NCBI GenBank assembly: GCA_039182715.1
Contig: JBCDBY010000093.1
Span: 1 to 14,662, forward strand
Reading direction: 5' to 3'
From: JBCDBY01 sp039182715
GTDB lineage: Bacteria > Planctomycetota > PLA2
DNA: 14,662 bases
Positions 1 to 6,407 of this stretch are shown here, piece after piece. The first letter of the stretch is position 1, and each line of letters starts with the position of its first letter. The notes beneath the pieces were generated by a model. That model was not told the origin of the DNA. It did no database searches and worked only from the letters and a program-made list of their open reading frames with translations. A program made the position numbers and the translations under genes.

Positions 1-450
1 CGGCTGAATGCGACCAAGACCGGGCCGGACGGCGAGGAGTCGCGCATCACCGACAAGGGCACGATGAGCGAACTGCGTAAGAAGTACAGCTTCCTCGCCG
101 GGTTCATGACCGTCATGCCGACGGTGCGCATCGGCACGCCGCGCCCGCCCGTGGCCGCGCGGCCCCAGCGCGCGTTGGGTCTCACGCTGCGCCGCCCCAG
201 CAAGGACCTCGAGTTCCACATGAAGCTGCCGACGGAGACGAGCTGGATCGTCGATACGGTGCAGCCGGGTTCGATCGGCGCCAAGCTCGGACTGAAGAAG
301 ATGGACCTGCTCACGCACGCGGACGATGTCGATCTGTCGGAACTCGCTTCGTTGACCAACGCAAAAAGGGCGCTCGCGATCGTGCGGCGCGGCAAGTCGA
401 TGCGCCTGGCCCTGCCCGGGGAAGACGCTGCCATGCCGGAGAAGAAGTAG
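1..450 (+). CDS. PDZ-domain protein, C-terminal part (5' end outside window)
   Basis: The reading frame is open from base 1 to the TAG at 448-450, so the gene starts before the window; an internal ATG at 64 need not be the start. The visible 149 residues carry a PDZ-like fold near the end: a GLTL carboxylate-binding-loop-like segment (around base 178), then WIVDTVQPGS followed by GAKLGLKKMDLL, the usual PDZ pattern of a beta strand, a P-G-S turn and an A..LGL..GD-like segment in which GD is replaced by MD. PDZ domains of this type sit at the C-terminus of envelope proteases or bind C-terminal peptides. No protease active site is visible in the fragment, so the full protein could be a protease, a PDZ-only protein or an exported binding protein. 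The MEMO-family gene starts 9 nt downstream, suggesting co-transcription. Confident about coding and PDZ character, not about function. Confidence 0.75.
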   Translation, partial: RLNATKTGPDGEESRITDKGTMSELRKKYSFLAGFMTVMPTVRIGTPRPPVAARPQRALGLTLRRPSKDLEFHMKLPTETSWIVDTVQPGSIGAKLGLKKMDLLTHADDVDLSELASLTNAKRALAIVRRGKSMRLALPGEDAAMPEKK

Positions 451-459
451 ACTCCGCGT

Positions 460-1659
460 GTGACGCCCGAGACCAAACCCCGGCTGCGGCGCGAGCTGCA
501 GTTCTTCACGCACCAGGACGAGAACGTCCCCGAGCTCTACATCCACGACCCGGAGGGGTACGTCGAAGGCATCGAGGCGCTGCATCGCGGCGTACTCGGC
601 ATCCTGCAGTACTTCAACGGCGACCACACGCTCGCGGCCATTGCGCAGGACCTCGGCGACAAGGTGACGCTACGCGATCTGGTCGGCTTCGCGACGCAGC
701 TCGACACCGCGCTCTTCTTCGAAGGCGATGGACTCGACGCGGCGCGCAAGGAGCGCAGCGACTGGATCGGCGCCACGGTCCGTCCGCCCGCCCACGCCGG
801 GCGCGGCTACCCGATCGACGACGAGGGCGCCGCGGCGTTTCTCGACGAGCATCTCGCCGCGGGCGGTGAACAGACGGGCTCCGTCACGCGCCTCATCGCG
901 CCGCACATCGACCTGCAGCTCGGTTCCGAGATCCACGGCCAGGCGCACGCGCGTCTGCGCGCGGGCGGTCGTCCCGATCTCGTCGTCGTGCTCGGCGTGG
1001 CACACCAGTCGACCGAGCACCCGTTCGTGGCGTGCCGCAAGGACTTTGCGACGCCGCGCGGCACCGTGCGATACGACGCGAAGTTCGTCGACGCGCTGGA
1101 GGAGCACTACGGCGAGTCGATCTCCGACGGTGTGCTGGTCCACAAGACGGAGCACTCGATCGAGTTCCAGGCGCTCTGGCTCGCCCACCACTGGGCCGAG
1201 GACCCGCCGGCGATGGTGCCGATCCTGGTGCGCGGATTTCACGAGTCGATCGAGGCGGGCGAGTCCCCGTCCGGCCTGCCGCACGTCGAGCGCTTCCTCG
1301 CCGCGCTGCGCAAGACGATGGCGGAGGACGGCCGGCACATCGTCGTCCTCGCCAGCGTCGATCTCGCGCACGTCGGTCCGATCTACGACCACGACGAGGG
1401 TCTCGACGAGGACGGCGAGCGGGAGCTGGCCGTGGCGGACCGGCCGCTGCTCGACGCGATGGTCCACGACGACGCCGAAGGCTTCTTCGAGGCGATCGCG
1501 GCGGAAAAGAACCGTCGCCACGTCTGCGGCGTCGCGCCGATCTACTTGACGCTGCGGCTCGGCGGCGGTGAGGGCGAACTGCTCGGCTACGGGCAGGGAC
1601 GCATCCATCCCGAGTCCGGGTCGGTGGTGTCCTACGCGGCCATCGCCTACCCGGCGTAA
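460..1659 (+). CDS. amrB: AmmeMemoRadiSam system protein B (MEMO family) with N-terminal PqqD-like region
   Basis: 399 residues from a GTG start; no strong ribosome binding site, but the start sits 9 nt after the preceding stop. Residues about 140-399 match the MEMO1 family, which is structurally related to nonheme-iron extradiol dioxygenases and in prokaryotes belongs to the AmmeMemoRadiSam group (AMMECR1, MEMO, radical SAM). Conserved family positions are present: APHID with H149, GVAHQS with H182, EHS at 231-233, DLAHVG with H304, and HVCG with C356; these correspond to the two histidines and one cysteine of human MEMO1's putative metal site. Residues about 20-90 form a separate small region resembling a PqqD-like winged-helix (DPEGYV, then LGILQYFNGDHTLAAIAQDL). 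The molecular role of bacterial AmrB proteins is not settled. The AMMECR1 and radical SAM partners are not in the window. Family call is firm; the PqqD-like call is moderate. Confidence 0.88.
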   Translation: MTPETKPRLRRELQFFTHQDENVPELYIHDPEGYVEGIEALHRGVLGILQYFNGDHTLAAIAQDLGDKVTLRDLVGFATQLDTALFFEGDGLDAARKERSDWIGATVRPPAHAGRGYPIDDEGAAAFLDEHLAAGGEQTGSVTRLIAPHIDLQLGSEIHGQAHARLRAGGRPDLVVVLGVAHQSTEHPFVACRKDFATPRGTVRYDAKFVDALEEHYGESISDGVLVHKTEHSIEFQALWLAHHWAEDPPAMVPILVRGFHESIEAGESPSGLPHVERFLAALRKTMAEDGRHIVVLASVDLAHVGPIYDHDEGLDEDGERELAVADRPLLDAMVHDDAEGFFEAIAAEKNRRHVCGVAPIYLTLRLGGGEGELLGYGQGRIHPESGSVVSYAAIAYPA

Positions 1660-1682
1660 CGTCCATTCAAGTCGACGAAAGC

Positions 1683-1705
1683 GCGCGATTCATGCCCGAT
1701 CGCGC
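1683..1705. terminator. Hairpin after amrB (possible terminator or operator)
   Basis: GCGCGAT at 1683-1689 and ATCGCGC at 1699-1705 form a perfect 7-bp inverted repeat with a 9-nt loop, 24 nt after the amrB stop. No T-tract follows, so it is not a textbook intrinsic terminator. It ends 3 nt before the sigma-54-like -24 element, so it could equally be a protein-binding palindrome. Confidence 0.35.
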
Positions 1706-1707
1706 TC

Positions 1708-1722
1708 TGGCACGCATCATGC
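1708..1722 (+). promoter_or_regulatory. Candidate sigma-54 (-24/-12) promoter
   Basis: TGGCACG-N4-ATGC differs from the sigma-54 consensus TGGCACG-N4-TTGC by one base and keeps the obligatory 12-nt GG-to-GC spacing (GG at 1709-1710, GC at 1721-1722). The predicted transcription start falls at about 1734, next to the ATG at 1735, so a transcript would have almost no leader. No enhancer-binding protein or RpoN is in the window, and a chance match cannot be excluded. Confidence 0.4.
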
Positions 1723-1734
1723 GAACCCCAATCC

Positions 1735-2031
1735 ATGGGGTCACTCGATCAACAGGCGCGGCGGATTCTCGACAAGATCGAACTGCGGTTCGGCATTGAT
1801 CCGGAGCTGCGCGTGCGGCTGCATCCGGTGGTCGAGAAGATCCTGAAACTCGGCGCCTCCAAGGAGCAGCGCGCGCCGCTGCTGCGGCTGGTCGCGGAGG
1901 CCTATGCGCATCAGGTGCGGGCGCGGGAGGTGGTGAAGGATCTGGAGACCAAGCTGCGTCGCCAGGTGACCGACACCTACGCCGAGCGGCTGGGAATCGA
2001 ACCGCCGAACCTCGATCCGGGCAAGTCCTAG
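1735..2031 (+). CDS. Small helical protein of unknown function
   Basis: 98 residues from ATG 1735. I do not recognise the family. The sequence lacks a signal peptide, membrane segment and cysteines, and is rich in Arg, Lys, Glu and Leu with heptad-like spacing through residues 5-85, so a mostly alpha-helical, possibly coiled-coil cytosolic protein is likely. It ends in a Pro-rich tail (IEPPNLDPGKS). It is separated from amrB by 75 bp that hold a hairpin and a sigma-54-like promoter, and from the next gene by the first inverted-repeat element, so it looks like a single-gene transcription unit. Coding is supported by GC-rich third positions in this frame and by lack of a better frame on either strand. 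The start is uncertain because no clear Shine-Dalgarno sequence precedes it. Confidence 0.65.
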   Translation: MGSLDQQARRILDKIELRFGIDPELRVRLHPVVEKILKLGASKEQRAPLLRLVAEAYAHQVRAREVVKDLETKLRRQVTDTYAERLGIEPPNLDPGKS

Positions 2032-2051
2032 ACGGAGCGGGGTCGTCGTTT

Positions 2052-2174
2052 GCCACGGAGGCACGGAGACACGAAGGCGAAGTCGTCTGTTGCGCTGAAC
2101 GGACCCGGGCTAACCACAGAAGCAGGCAGATGATGCCTTCCGAAAGCCCCCCCGTGTCTCCGTGCCTCCGTGGC
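2052..2174. repeat. Inverted-repeat element, copy A (CCACGGAGGCACGGAG type)
   Basis: A perfect 22-bp inverted repeat: the left arm at 2052-2073 (GCCACGGAGGCACGGAG then ACACG) and its exact reverse complement at 2153-2174. The 79-nt spacer includes a decayed extra copy of the arm near 2114-2129 (CCACAGAAGCAGGCAG). No reading frame of its own is convincing. The right arm ends 52 nt before the zincin gene start. Related to copy B at 2973-3107 by its arms but not by its spacer, as expected of a short non-coding mobile or palindromic repeat family. Confidence 0.85.
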
Positions 2175-2210
2175 TAACGGAAGCCCCGATCTGCTTCCCT
2201 CGCCCAGGGG

Positions 2211-2218
2211 TAGATACT
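2211..2218 (+). promoter_or_regulatory. Candidate -10 box before the zincin gene
   Basis: TAGATACT lies 8 nt before ATG 2227; its GATACT part resembles a -10 element and is an AT-rich island in GC-rich sequence. If used, the message would start at or within a few bases of the ATG. No -35 was recognised. Confidence 0.35.
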
Positions 2219-2226
2219 GGTGTCCG

Positions 2227-2958
2227 ATGCTCGAGGAACTGGATCGTCTCGCGGAGCAGGGCATGCTCGACGAGCTCGTCGCGCGCGCGTCGACGGCGCT
2301 GCCGGGCGCGACGGACGAGCTGCGACTGGAGCTCCACCACTACCTCGCCTGGGCCTGGTTCGAGATGGGCGACTTCGCGCGCTCGCTCGAGCATGCGCGC
2401 CTCGCGGACGACCCGCTCGACGAATCGAAGGCGCTCTTCCACCTGTGGCGCCTCGACGAGGCGCGGGCTGCGCTGGCCGACTGCGGCGACGAGGCGGAGG
2501 CGCACTGGTACCGCTCGCTGGTGGCGGAGTTCACCGGCGGCGACGCGCGTCCCGGACTGCGTCGCGCCGTCGAGCTCGCGCCGGAGCGCTACCACCTGCC
2601 GCCGCGGCTCGACAAGCAGGAGATGGAGCGCGTCGTGCGCCACGCCCTCGGGCAGCTGCCGTCCACGCTCGAGTGGATCGTGCAGGAGGCGGTCATCCTC
2701 ATCCACCCGCTCCCCGAACCGCACCCCGATGTCGACCCGCTCTCGCTCGGCCTTTACGTGGGCCAGGACATCACGCAGCGCAGCGTCTCCGACGGCATGC
2801 GCGAGCCGTCGCGCATCGAGATCTACCAGCAGAACATCGAGCGCGTATCGCGGGATGCCGACGAGGCCGCGGAGGAGCTGCGCATCACGCTGCTGCATGA
2901 GATGGGGCATCACTTCGGGTTCGATGAGGACGGCGTCGAAAGGCTGGGGCTGGCGTAG
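2227..2958 (+). CDS. TPR-like / zincin metallopeptidase family protein (Zincin_1 type)
   Basis: 243 residues from ATG 2227. An in-frame GTG at 2170 lies inside the right arm of repeat copy A, so it is rejected as the start. Residues about 130-243 match the short bacterial zincin family (Pfam Zincin_1, formerly DUF1025): LGLYVGQD at 174-181, RIEIYQQNIE at 196-205, and the metal-binding motif HEMGHHFGFDE with H224, E225, H228 and a possible third ligand E234. Family members are usually about 110-150 residues. Here an N-terminal half of about 125 residues adds helical, TPR-like pairs (for example YLAWAWFEMGDFARSLEHAR at 39-58), which could bind a partner or substrate. No signal peptide is seen, so a cytosolic protein is expected. 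Physiological substrates of the family are not established. The gene is flanked on both sides by copies of the inverted-repeat element. Confidence 0.85.
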   Translation: MLEELDRLAEQGMLDELVARASTALPGATDELRLELHHYLAWAWFEMGDFARSLEHARLADDPLDESKALFHLWRLDEARAALADCGDEAEAHWYRSLVAEFTGGDARPGLRRAVELAPERYHLPPRLDKQEMERVVRHALGQLPSTLEWIVQEAVILIHPLPEPHPDVDPLSLGLYVGQDITQRSVSDGMREPSRIEIYQQNIERVSRDADEAAEELRITLLHEMGHHFGFDEDGVERLGLA

Positions 2959-2972
2959 CGGGGCTTCAGCTA

Positions 2973-3107
2973 GCCACGGAGGCACGGAGACACGGAGTCG
3001 CTCGGGAACCTCCTTCGAAGTGTGTCTGCGTGGCGAGGGCATCGGCACGGAAACACGAGTGGGGATCAGGCGGCGCGTCGGCCTCCGTGTCTCCGTGCCT
3101 CCGTGGC
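2973..3107. repeat. Inverted-repeat element, copy B (CCACGGAGGCACGGAG type)
   Basis: A perfect 25-bp inverted repeat: left arm 2973-2997, right arm 3083-3107. The spacer holds two decayed internal arms, a right-type one near 3020-3037 (GTGTGTCTGCGTGGCGAG) and a left-type one near 3044-3059 (GGCACGGAAACACGAG), so the element looks like nested or doubled palindromes. It begins 15 nt after the zincin stop codon and ends 28 nt before the lipoprotein ATG. In RNA it would fold into a long stem that could end or protect the zincin message. Confidence 0.88.
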
Positions 3108-3122
3108 GAATCGCCGTTCGGG

Positions 3123-3128
3123 TACCAT
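3123..3128 (+). promoter_or_regulatory. Candidate -10 box before the lipoprotein gene
   Basis: TACCAT (TANNNT pattern) ends 7 nt before ATG 3136, in the short gap between repeat copy B and the gene. Same placement as the boxes before the genes at 8062 and 9605. The match to TATAAT is only four of six. Confidence 0.3.
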
Positions 3129-3135
3129 CGCGCGC

Positions 3136-3534
3136 ATGAAGTGGTTCGCCGCGGTCTCCTGCCTTGTTCTTCTCGTCGCCTGCGGGGGGAAGCGGGTGCA
3201 GTATCCGATCGAGCGGTCCTCGAAGTCGGGCGACGGCGGCTGGGCGCGCACGGTCAACGGCAAGGAGATCGAGATGCGCGTCAAGAACCAGCGCCTGCGC
3301 GTGCGGCACGGCGCTCACCATTTCGAGTTCCGCGGCATCGGCAGCTTCAAGGGCCACTACAGCTTCCACGACTTCGAAGTGAAGTCGGACAAGCGCCTCA
3401 TCTTCTACAACCCGAACGGGCTCACGGTCCGCGCGGCCGGTAACTTCCGCCACTGGAAGCCGGAGGAACTTCCGGCCGACGTGCTGATCGTCGTCGACGG
3501 CCTCGACATGCGCTACGAAGGCCTAACGCGATAG
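3136..3534 (+). CDS. Small predicted lipoprotein of unknown function
   Basis: 132 residues from ATG 3136; earlier in-frame codons run through repeat copy B and are rejected. The N-terminus is a clear lipoprotein signal: MKWF, a hydrophobic stretch, then the lipobox LVAC with the lipidated cysteine at residue 16, followed by GGK. The mature part of about 115 residues is basic and rich in beta-type segments (EIEMRVKNQRLRVRHG, HHFEFRGIGSFKGHY, DKRLIFYNPNGLTVRA) and ends with a probable strand (DVLIVVDGLDMRY). I do not recognise the family. It should be anchored in the cell envelope, facing the periplasm if the host is diderm. The stop codon lies inside the 3' end of the convergent HEAT-repeat gene, with a 12-bp overlap and no terminator between them. 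Confidence 0.8.
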   Translation: MKWFAAVSCLVLLVACGGKRVQYPIERSSKSGDGGWARTVNGKEIEMRVKNQRLRVRHGAHHFEFRGIGSFKGHYSFHDFEVKSDKRLIFYNPNGLTVRAAGNFRHWKPEELPADVLIVVDGLDMRYEGLTR

Positions 3535-4665
3535 CTGACGGATCGAGGACGCGGGAACCAGCCCGTTGGGACCAGGCTCGACCGGCACGCCGTCGCGGCG
3601 CAGGATCGACGCGATCTCCCGGTGTACCGCCGGACTCCGGCTGCCCCGCAGCACGTGCGCCAGGAAGACGTGACGATCGCGCCGTCCGAACGAGGCAATG
3701 AGCGAATGCGCGAACGCCGCGCGGCGATCCTGCGGGCGGGCGAGCGCGCGCGCGATGAGCCGGTGGACGGCCGGATGCCGCTGCCGCGGGCGCAGGCAGG
3801 TCGCGAGCCCCGCGTAGGCCGCCCGCGTCACCGAGAGATTGCGGTCGCGTCCCAGCTTTGCCAGCAGGTCGATCAGCTCCACCCGGCCCCGCTGTCCGTG
3901 ATCCCGCAGCGCTTCGGCGAGACCGCGCCGCATATCGACGTAGGGGCTCGCCGCAACGACGCGCAGCGCTTGCACGAACTCCATGCTGTAGTGCTTGTCG
4001 CGCAAACGCAGGGCGATCACCGTGCGCACGTCTTCGCGAACCTGCGGGTTCCGCGATGCGGCATGGCGCCCGATCTGCGAGAGCGCGTGGCGCGACGACG
4101 TGGCGACCGCTTGCCCCTTCAGCTCGTACCCGTCGCCGAGATACCGCAACGCGAATCGGATCTCCCGGTGCGATCCACGCACCCAGACGGGGAGGCGAAT
4201 CGTCACCGAGCTGCGCGCCGGCACGCGCGTCGGACGCAGCATCGGCGCGGTCGACCGGATGCCGGCGGCTCGCTTCGGGGTGCACTCGAACTGCCAGCGC
4301 GGATGCAGCTGGATGCCCCGCTTGGCGCGGACGTAGAACGGCGCCAACTCGACGTCACGCGGCCGCGGGTTGCGCACGACGACGTCGACATGCAGTCCGC
4401 GCTGCTGCGGATGCAGAAACGGCGTGGCCGAGACGGTCCAACGCGGTTGCCGAAGCAGGCAGAGCAGCTCCTGCGCCAGCCGGCGCTGCTCCGGGTGATC
4501 GAACCGGCGCGCCTCGAGCGCCTCCGCCGCGCGGTCCCCGCGATGCAGAAGCTGGCGGAACGCGAAGTCGCGCCGCGCGGGATCCCGGGCCGCGAGATCG
4601 TCGATCCAAATCGGGATCGGGTCGACCGCTTGGGCGACGAGGAAGAGACAGGCGGCGGCCCACAT
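3523..4665 (-). CDS. Exported HEAT-repeat protein
   Basis: 380 residues, starting at an ATG that shares one base with the stop of the upstream aldolase/SDR gene (TGATG), so translation is probably coupled. The N-terminus MWAAACLFLVAQAVD looks like a short signal peptide. Residues about 18-75 and 190-370 consist of helical pairs of HEAT type: DPARRDFAFRQLLHRGDRAA, NPQVREDVRTVIALRLRD, YVDMRRGLAEALRDHGQRGR, NLSVTRAAYAGLATCLR, SPAVHREIASILRRDGV. The middle (about 76-185) is beta-rich and includes VDVVVRNPRPRDVEL and PARSSVTIRLPVWVRG, suggesting an Ig-like or other beta-sandwich insert between two HEAT blocks. HEAT arrays usually mediate protein binding. No enzyme motif is visible. It is the last gene of the ECF sigma factor unit and overlaps the convergent lipoprotein gene by 12 bp. 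Function is unknown. Confidence 0.78.
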   Translation of the reverse strand: MWAAACLFLVAQAVDPIPIWIDDLAARDPARRDFAFRQLLHRGDRAAEALEARRFDHPEQRRLAQELLCLLRQPRWTVSATPFLHPQQRGLHVDVVVRNPRPRDVELAPFYVRAKRGIQLHPRWQFECTPKRAAGIRSTAPMLRPTRVPARSSVTIRLPVWVRGSHREIRFALRYLGDGYELKGQAVATSSRHALSQIGRHAASRNPQVREDVRTVIALRLRDKHYSMEFVQALRVVAASPYVDMRRGLAEALRDHGQRGRVELIDLLAKLGRDRNLSVTRAAYAGLATCLRPRQRHPAVHRLIARALARPQDRRAAFAHSLIASFGRRDRHVFLAHVLRGSRSPAVHREIASILRRDGVPVEPGPNGLVPASSIRQLSR

Positions 4666-6401
4666 CAGCGTCCGAAGGCCTCCTTGACGCCTCCATCGAC
4701 CGTTAGGTACGCACCGGTCGTGCGCGATGCACGCTCGGAACAGAAGAAGAGCGCCGCTTCAGCCACGTCGGCCGGCCGCACCGGCCGCTTGAGCAGGTTG
4801 CGGCGCGCGTAGAACGCCTCCAGCTCCTCGACCGGGACGCCGTGCGCCGCCGCCCGCTCGCGGCGCACCTCGTCGCTCCAGAGCTTCGTGCCCTCGAAGA
4901 CCGCATCGGGATGCAGCGTATTCACGCGCACACCGATCTCCGCCGCCTCGAGCGCGAGCACCTTGGCGAGCTGCGCTTCGGCCGCCTTCGCGGCGCTGTA
5001 CGCCGCGAATCCCTTGCCCGGCGCCAGCACGTTCTTCGACGCGTTGAAGAGGATCGCGCCGCCGAGGCCCTGGCGACGCAGGACCCGCATCGCGGCCCGC
5101 GCGACGAGGAAGTGCGCCCGGCTATTGACCGCGAACGAGCGCTCCCAGTCCTCGAGCGACAGCTCCTCCACCGGCGCCGGCTTCGCCATGCCCGCGTTGC
5201 TCACGACGAGATCGAGCCCGCCATACGCGTGGACGGCGTGGTCGATCGCGCGCTGCACGTCCGCCTCGTCACTGACGTCTCCGGTCACGGCGCAGCCCTC
5301 GGCGCGGTCCATGCCGACGACCACCGCGCCCTCCGCCTCGAACCGCTCCGCGATCGCGCGGCCGATGCCGCTCGCCGCACCGGTGACGAGCGCGATACGC
5401 CCCGCCAGCTCGCCTTGCGGCGCCCATGCCTTCGCCTTGTCGTTCTGAAGCGACCAGGACTCCACGTGGACGAGCTGCTCGTGGTCCAGCGGCTGCCAGT
5501 CGGGCCCGCAGGTCGCGACCATGCGTGCGGTGTGCCGCAAGATCTCCAGGTTCTCGTCCGCGCGCGCCACGGTGGGCCCGTGCGCGACGAGGAAGCGGCG
5601 GCCCTCGACGAAACGCGGCGCGCGTCCGACGCGCAACAGATGGTCGCCCGTCGCGGGCCCGCGACGCCACGCGGCGACGAGCGCCGGGTCGGCGAGCACG
5701 CCCGCGAGGAACGAATCGCTCGCCCAGCGCAGGATGCCGCCGCCCCACTCGCCGCGCAGCTCGGGCAGCACGTCGAACGGGTCGTCGGGCGCGCCGGCCA
5801 GCGCAGGCAGCGGGCGGACGCAACGGCGCACGACCTCGAGGTGCCGCTCGTACGCTTCCTCCGCCGTGTCGCCTGCCGTAACCAAGCCATGCTTCATGAG
5901 CACGATGACATCGGCGTCGCAGTCCGCCACGCGCCGCGCCAACTCGAAGCCGGGCCGGAGATACGGCACGATCGCAACGTCGTCGCCCAGCGCGGCACGG
6001 ACCCGCGCCTCGCCGTCGGGGTGGTTGCAGAGCGCGAGGAGCGCGTCGGCGTGGCTATGGAGCACCCAGCGCTGCGGCAGGAACGCGTGCAGCAGCACTT
6101 CGAGCGACGGCCGGGGCATGGCGGGATGGACGAGCGCCTGCATCGCGCACTGCATCATGGTGGCGTCGTTCAGCTGGTCGCGGTCGCGCAGCGGACGCAG
6201 GTCATCCAGCCGCAGCGTGCAGAAGTCCTTCGCCCGAATCGTCGCCAGATCGGCGCCGGACGGCTTGAGATGCAGCACGTCGCGCGGCCGCCCGAGCTGG
6301 TCGGGCTCGTTCGCCTTGCACGAGGTGTTGCCGCCGCCCGCGAGCACGAGGGACGGATCGGACCCGAGTCGGCGGGAGATGTCCGCCAGCGCCTGCCGCA
6401 T
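4665..6401 (-). CDS. Bifunctional class II aldolase / short-chain dehydrogenase (rhamnulose-phosphate aldolase/lactaldehyde dehydrogenase type)
   Basis: 578 residues. Residues 1-200 are a class II (zinc) aldolase domain: GGGNTS at 22-27 for phosphate or substrate binding, SLE with likely catalytic E101, HSHAD with zinc ligands H115 and H117, and KHGLVTAG with H171. Residues about 333-578 are an SDR domain: TGAASGIG at 340-347 for NAD(P), SNAG at 401-404, S455 in NASKN, and YSAAK with Y468 and K472. The C-terminal region ARRNLLKRPVRPADVAEA and the ending DGGVKEAFGR match the RhaD-type fused aldolase/dehydrogenases, which cleave rhamnulose-1-phosphate and oxidise lactaldehyde. Known members are nearer 680 residues, so this one is shorter by about 100, and no rhamnose genes are nearby; the true sugar is open. 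It starts 6 nt after the membrane protein gene and overlaps the HEAT gene start by 1 nt. Confidence 0.87.
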   Translation of the reverse strand: MRQALADISRRLGSDPSLVLAGGGNTSCKANEPDQLGRPRDVLHLKPSGADLATIRAKDFCTLRLDDLRPLRDRDQLNDATMMQCAMQALVHPAMPRPSLEVLLHAFLPQRWVLHSHADALLALCNHPDGEARVRAALGDDVAIVPYLRPGFELARRVADCDADVIVLMKHGLVTAGDTAEEAYERHLEVVRRCVRPLPALAGAPDDPFDVLPELRGEWGGGILRWASDSFLAGVLADPALVAAWRRGPATGDHLLRVGRAPRFVEGRRFLVAHGPTVARADENLEILRHTARMVATCGPDWQPLDHEQLVHVESWSLQNDKAKAWAPQGELAGRIALVTGAASGIGRAIAERFEAEGAVVVGMDRAEGCAVTGDVSDEADVQRAIDHAVHAYGGLDLVVSNAGMAKPAPVEELSLEDWERSFAVNSRAHFLVARAAMRVLRRQGLGGAILFNASKNVLAPGKGFAAYSAAKAAEAQLAKVLALEAAEIGVRVNTLHPDAVFEGTKLWSDEVRRERAAAHGVPVEELEAFYARRNLLKRPVRPADVAEAALFFCSERASRTTGAYLTVDGGVKEAFGR

Positions 6402-6407
6402 GAGCGG

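Noticed and set aside
2170..2226. GTG 2170 as start of the zincin gene
   Set aside because: The codons lie in the right arm of repeat copy A and the resulting peptide is a repeat translation; ATG 2227 gives a protein that begins with a plausible helix.
2052..3107. Repeat arms as a CRISPR array
   Set aside because: Only two pairs of inverted arms with unequal spacing and a protein gene between; no regular repeat-spacer units and no cas genes.
2052..3107. The bracketed zincin gene as an insertion sequence or composite transposon
   Set aside because: No transposase or recombinase is encoded and no target-site duplication was found beside the outer arms.
2110..3453. A 447-codon open frame on the - strand
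   Set aside because: It crosses both repeat elements and is antisense to the zincin and lipoprotein genes, with HGGTETRR-type peptides that only translate the repeat.
3622..4812. A 396-codon open frame on the + strand
   Set aside because: It is antisense to the HEAT-repeat gene, has no signal or domain, and has shadow-like composition.
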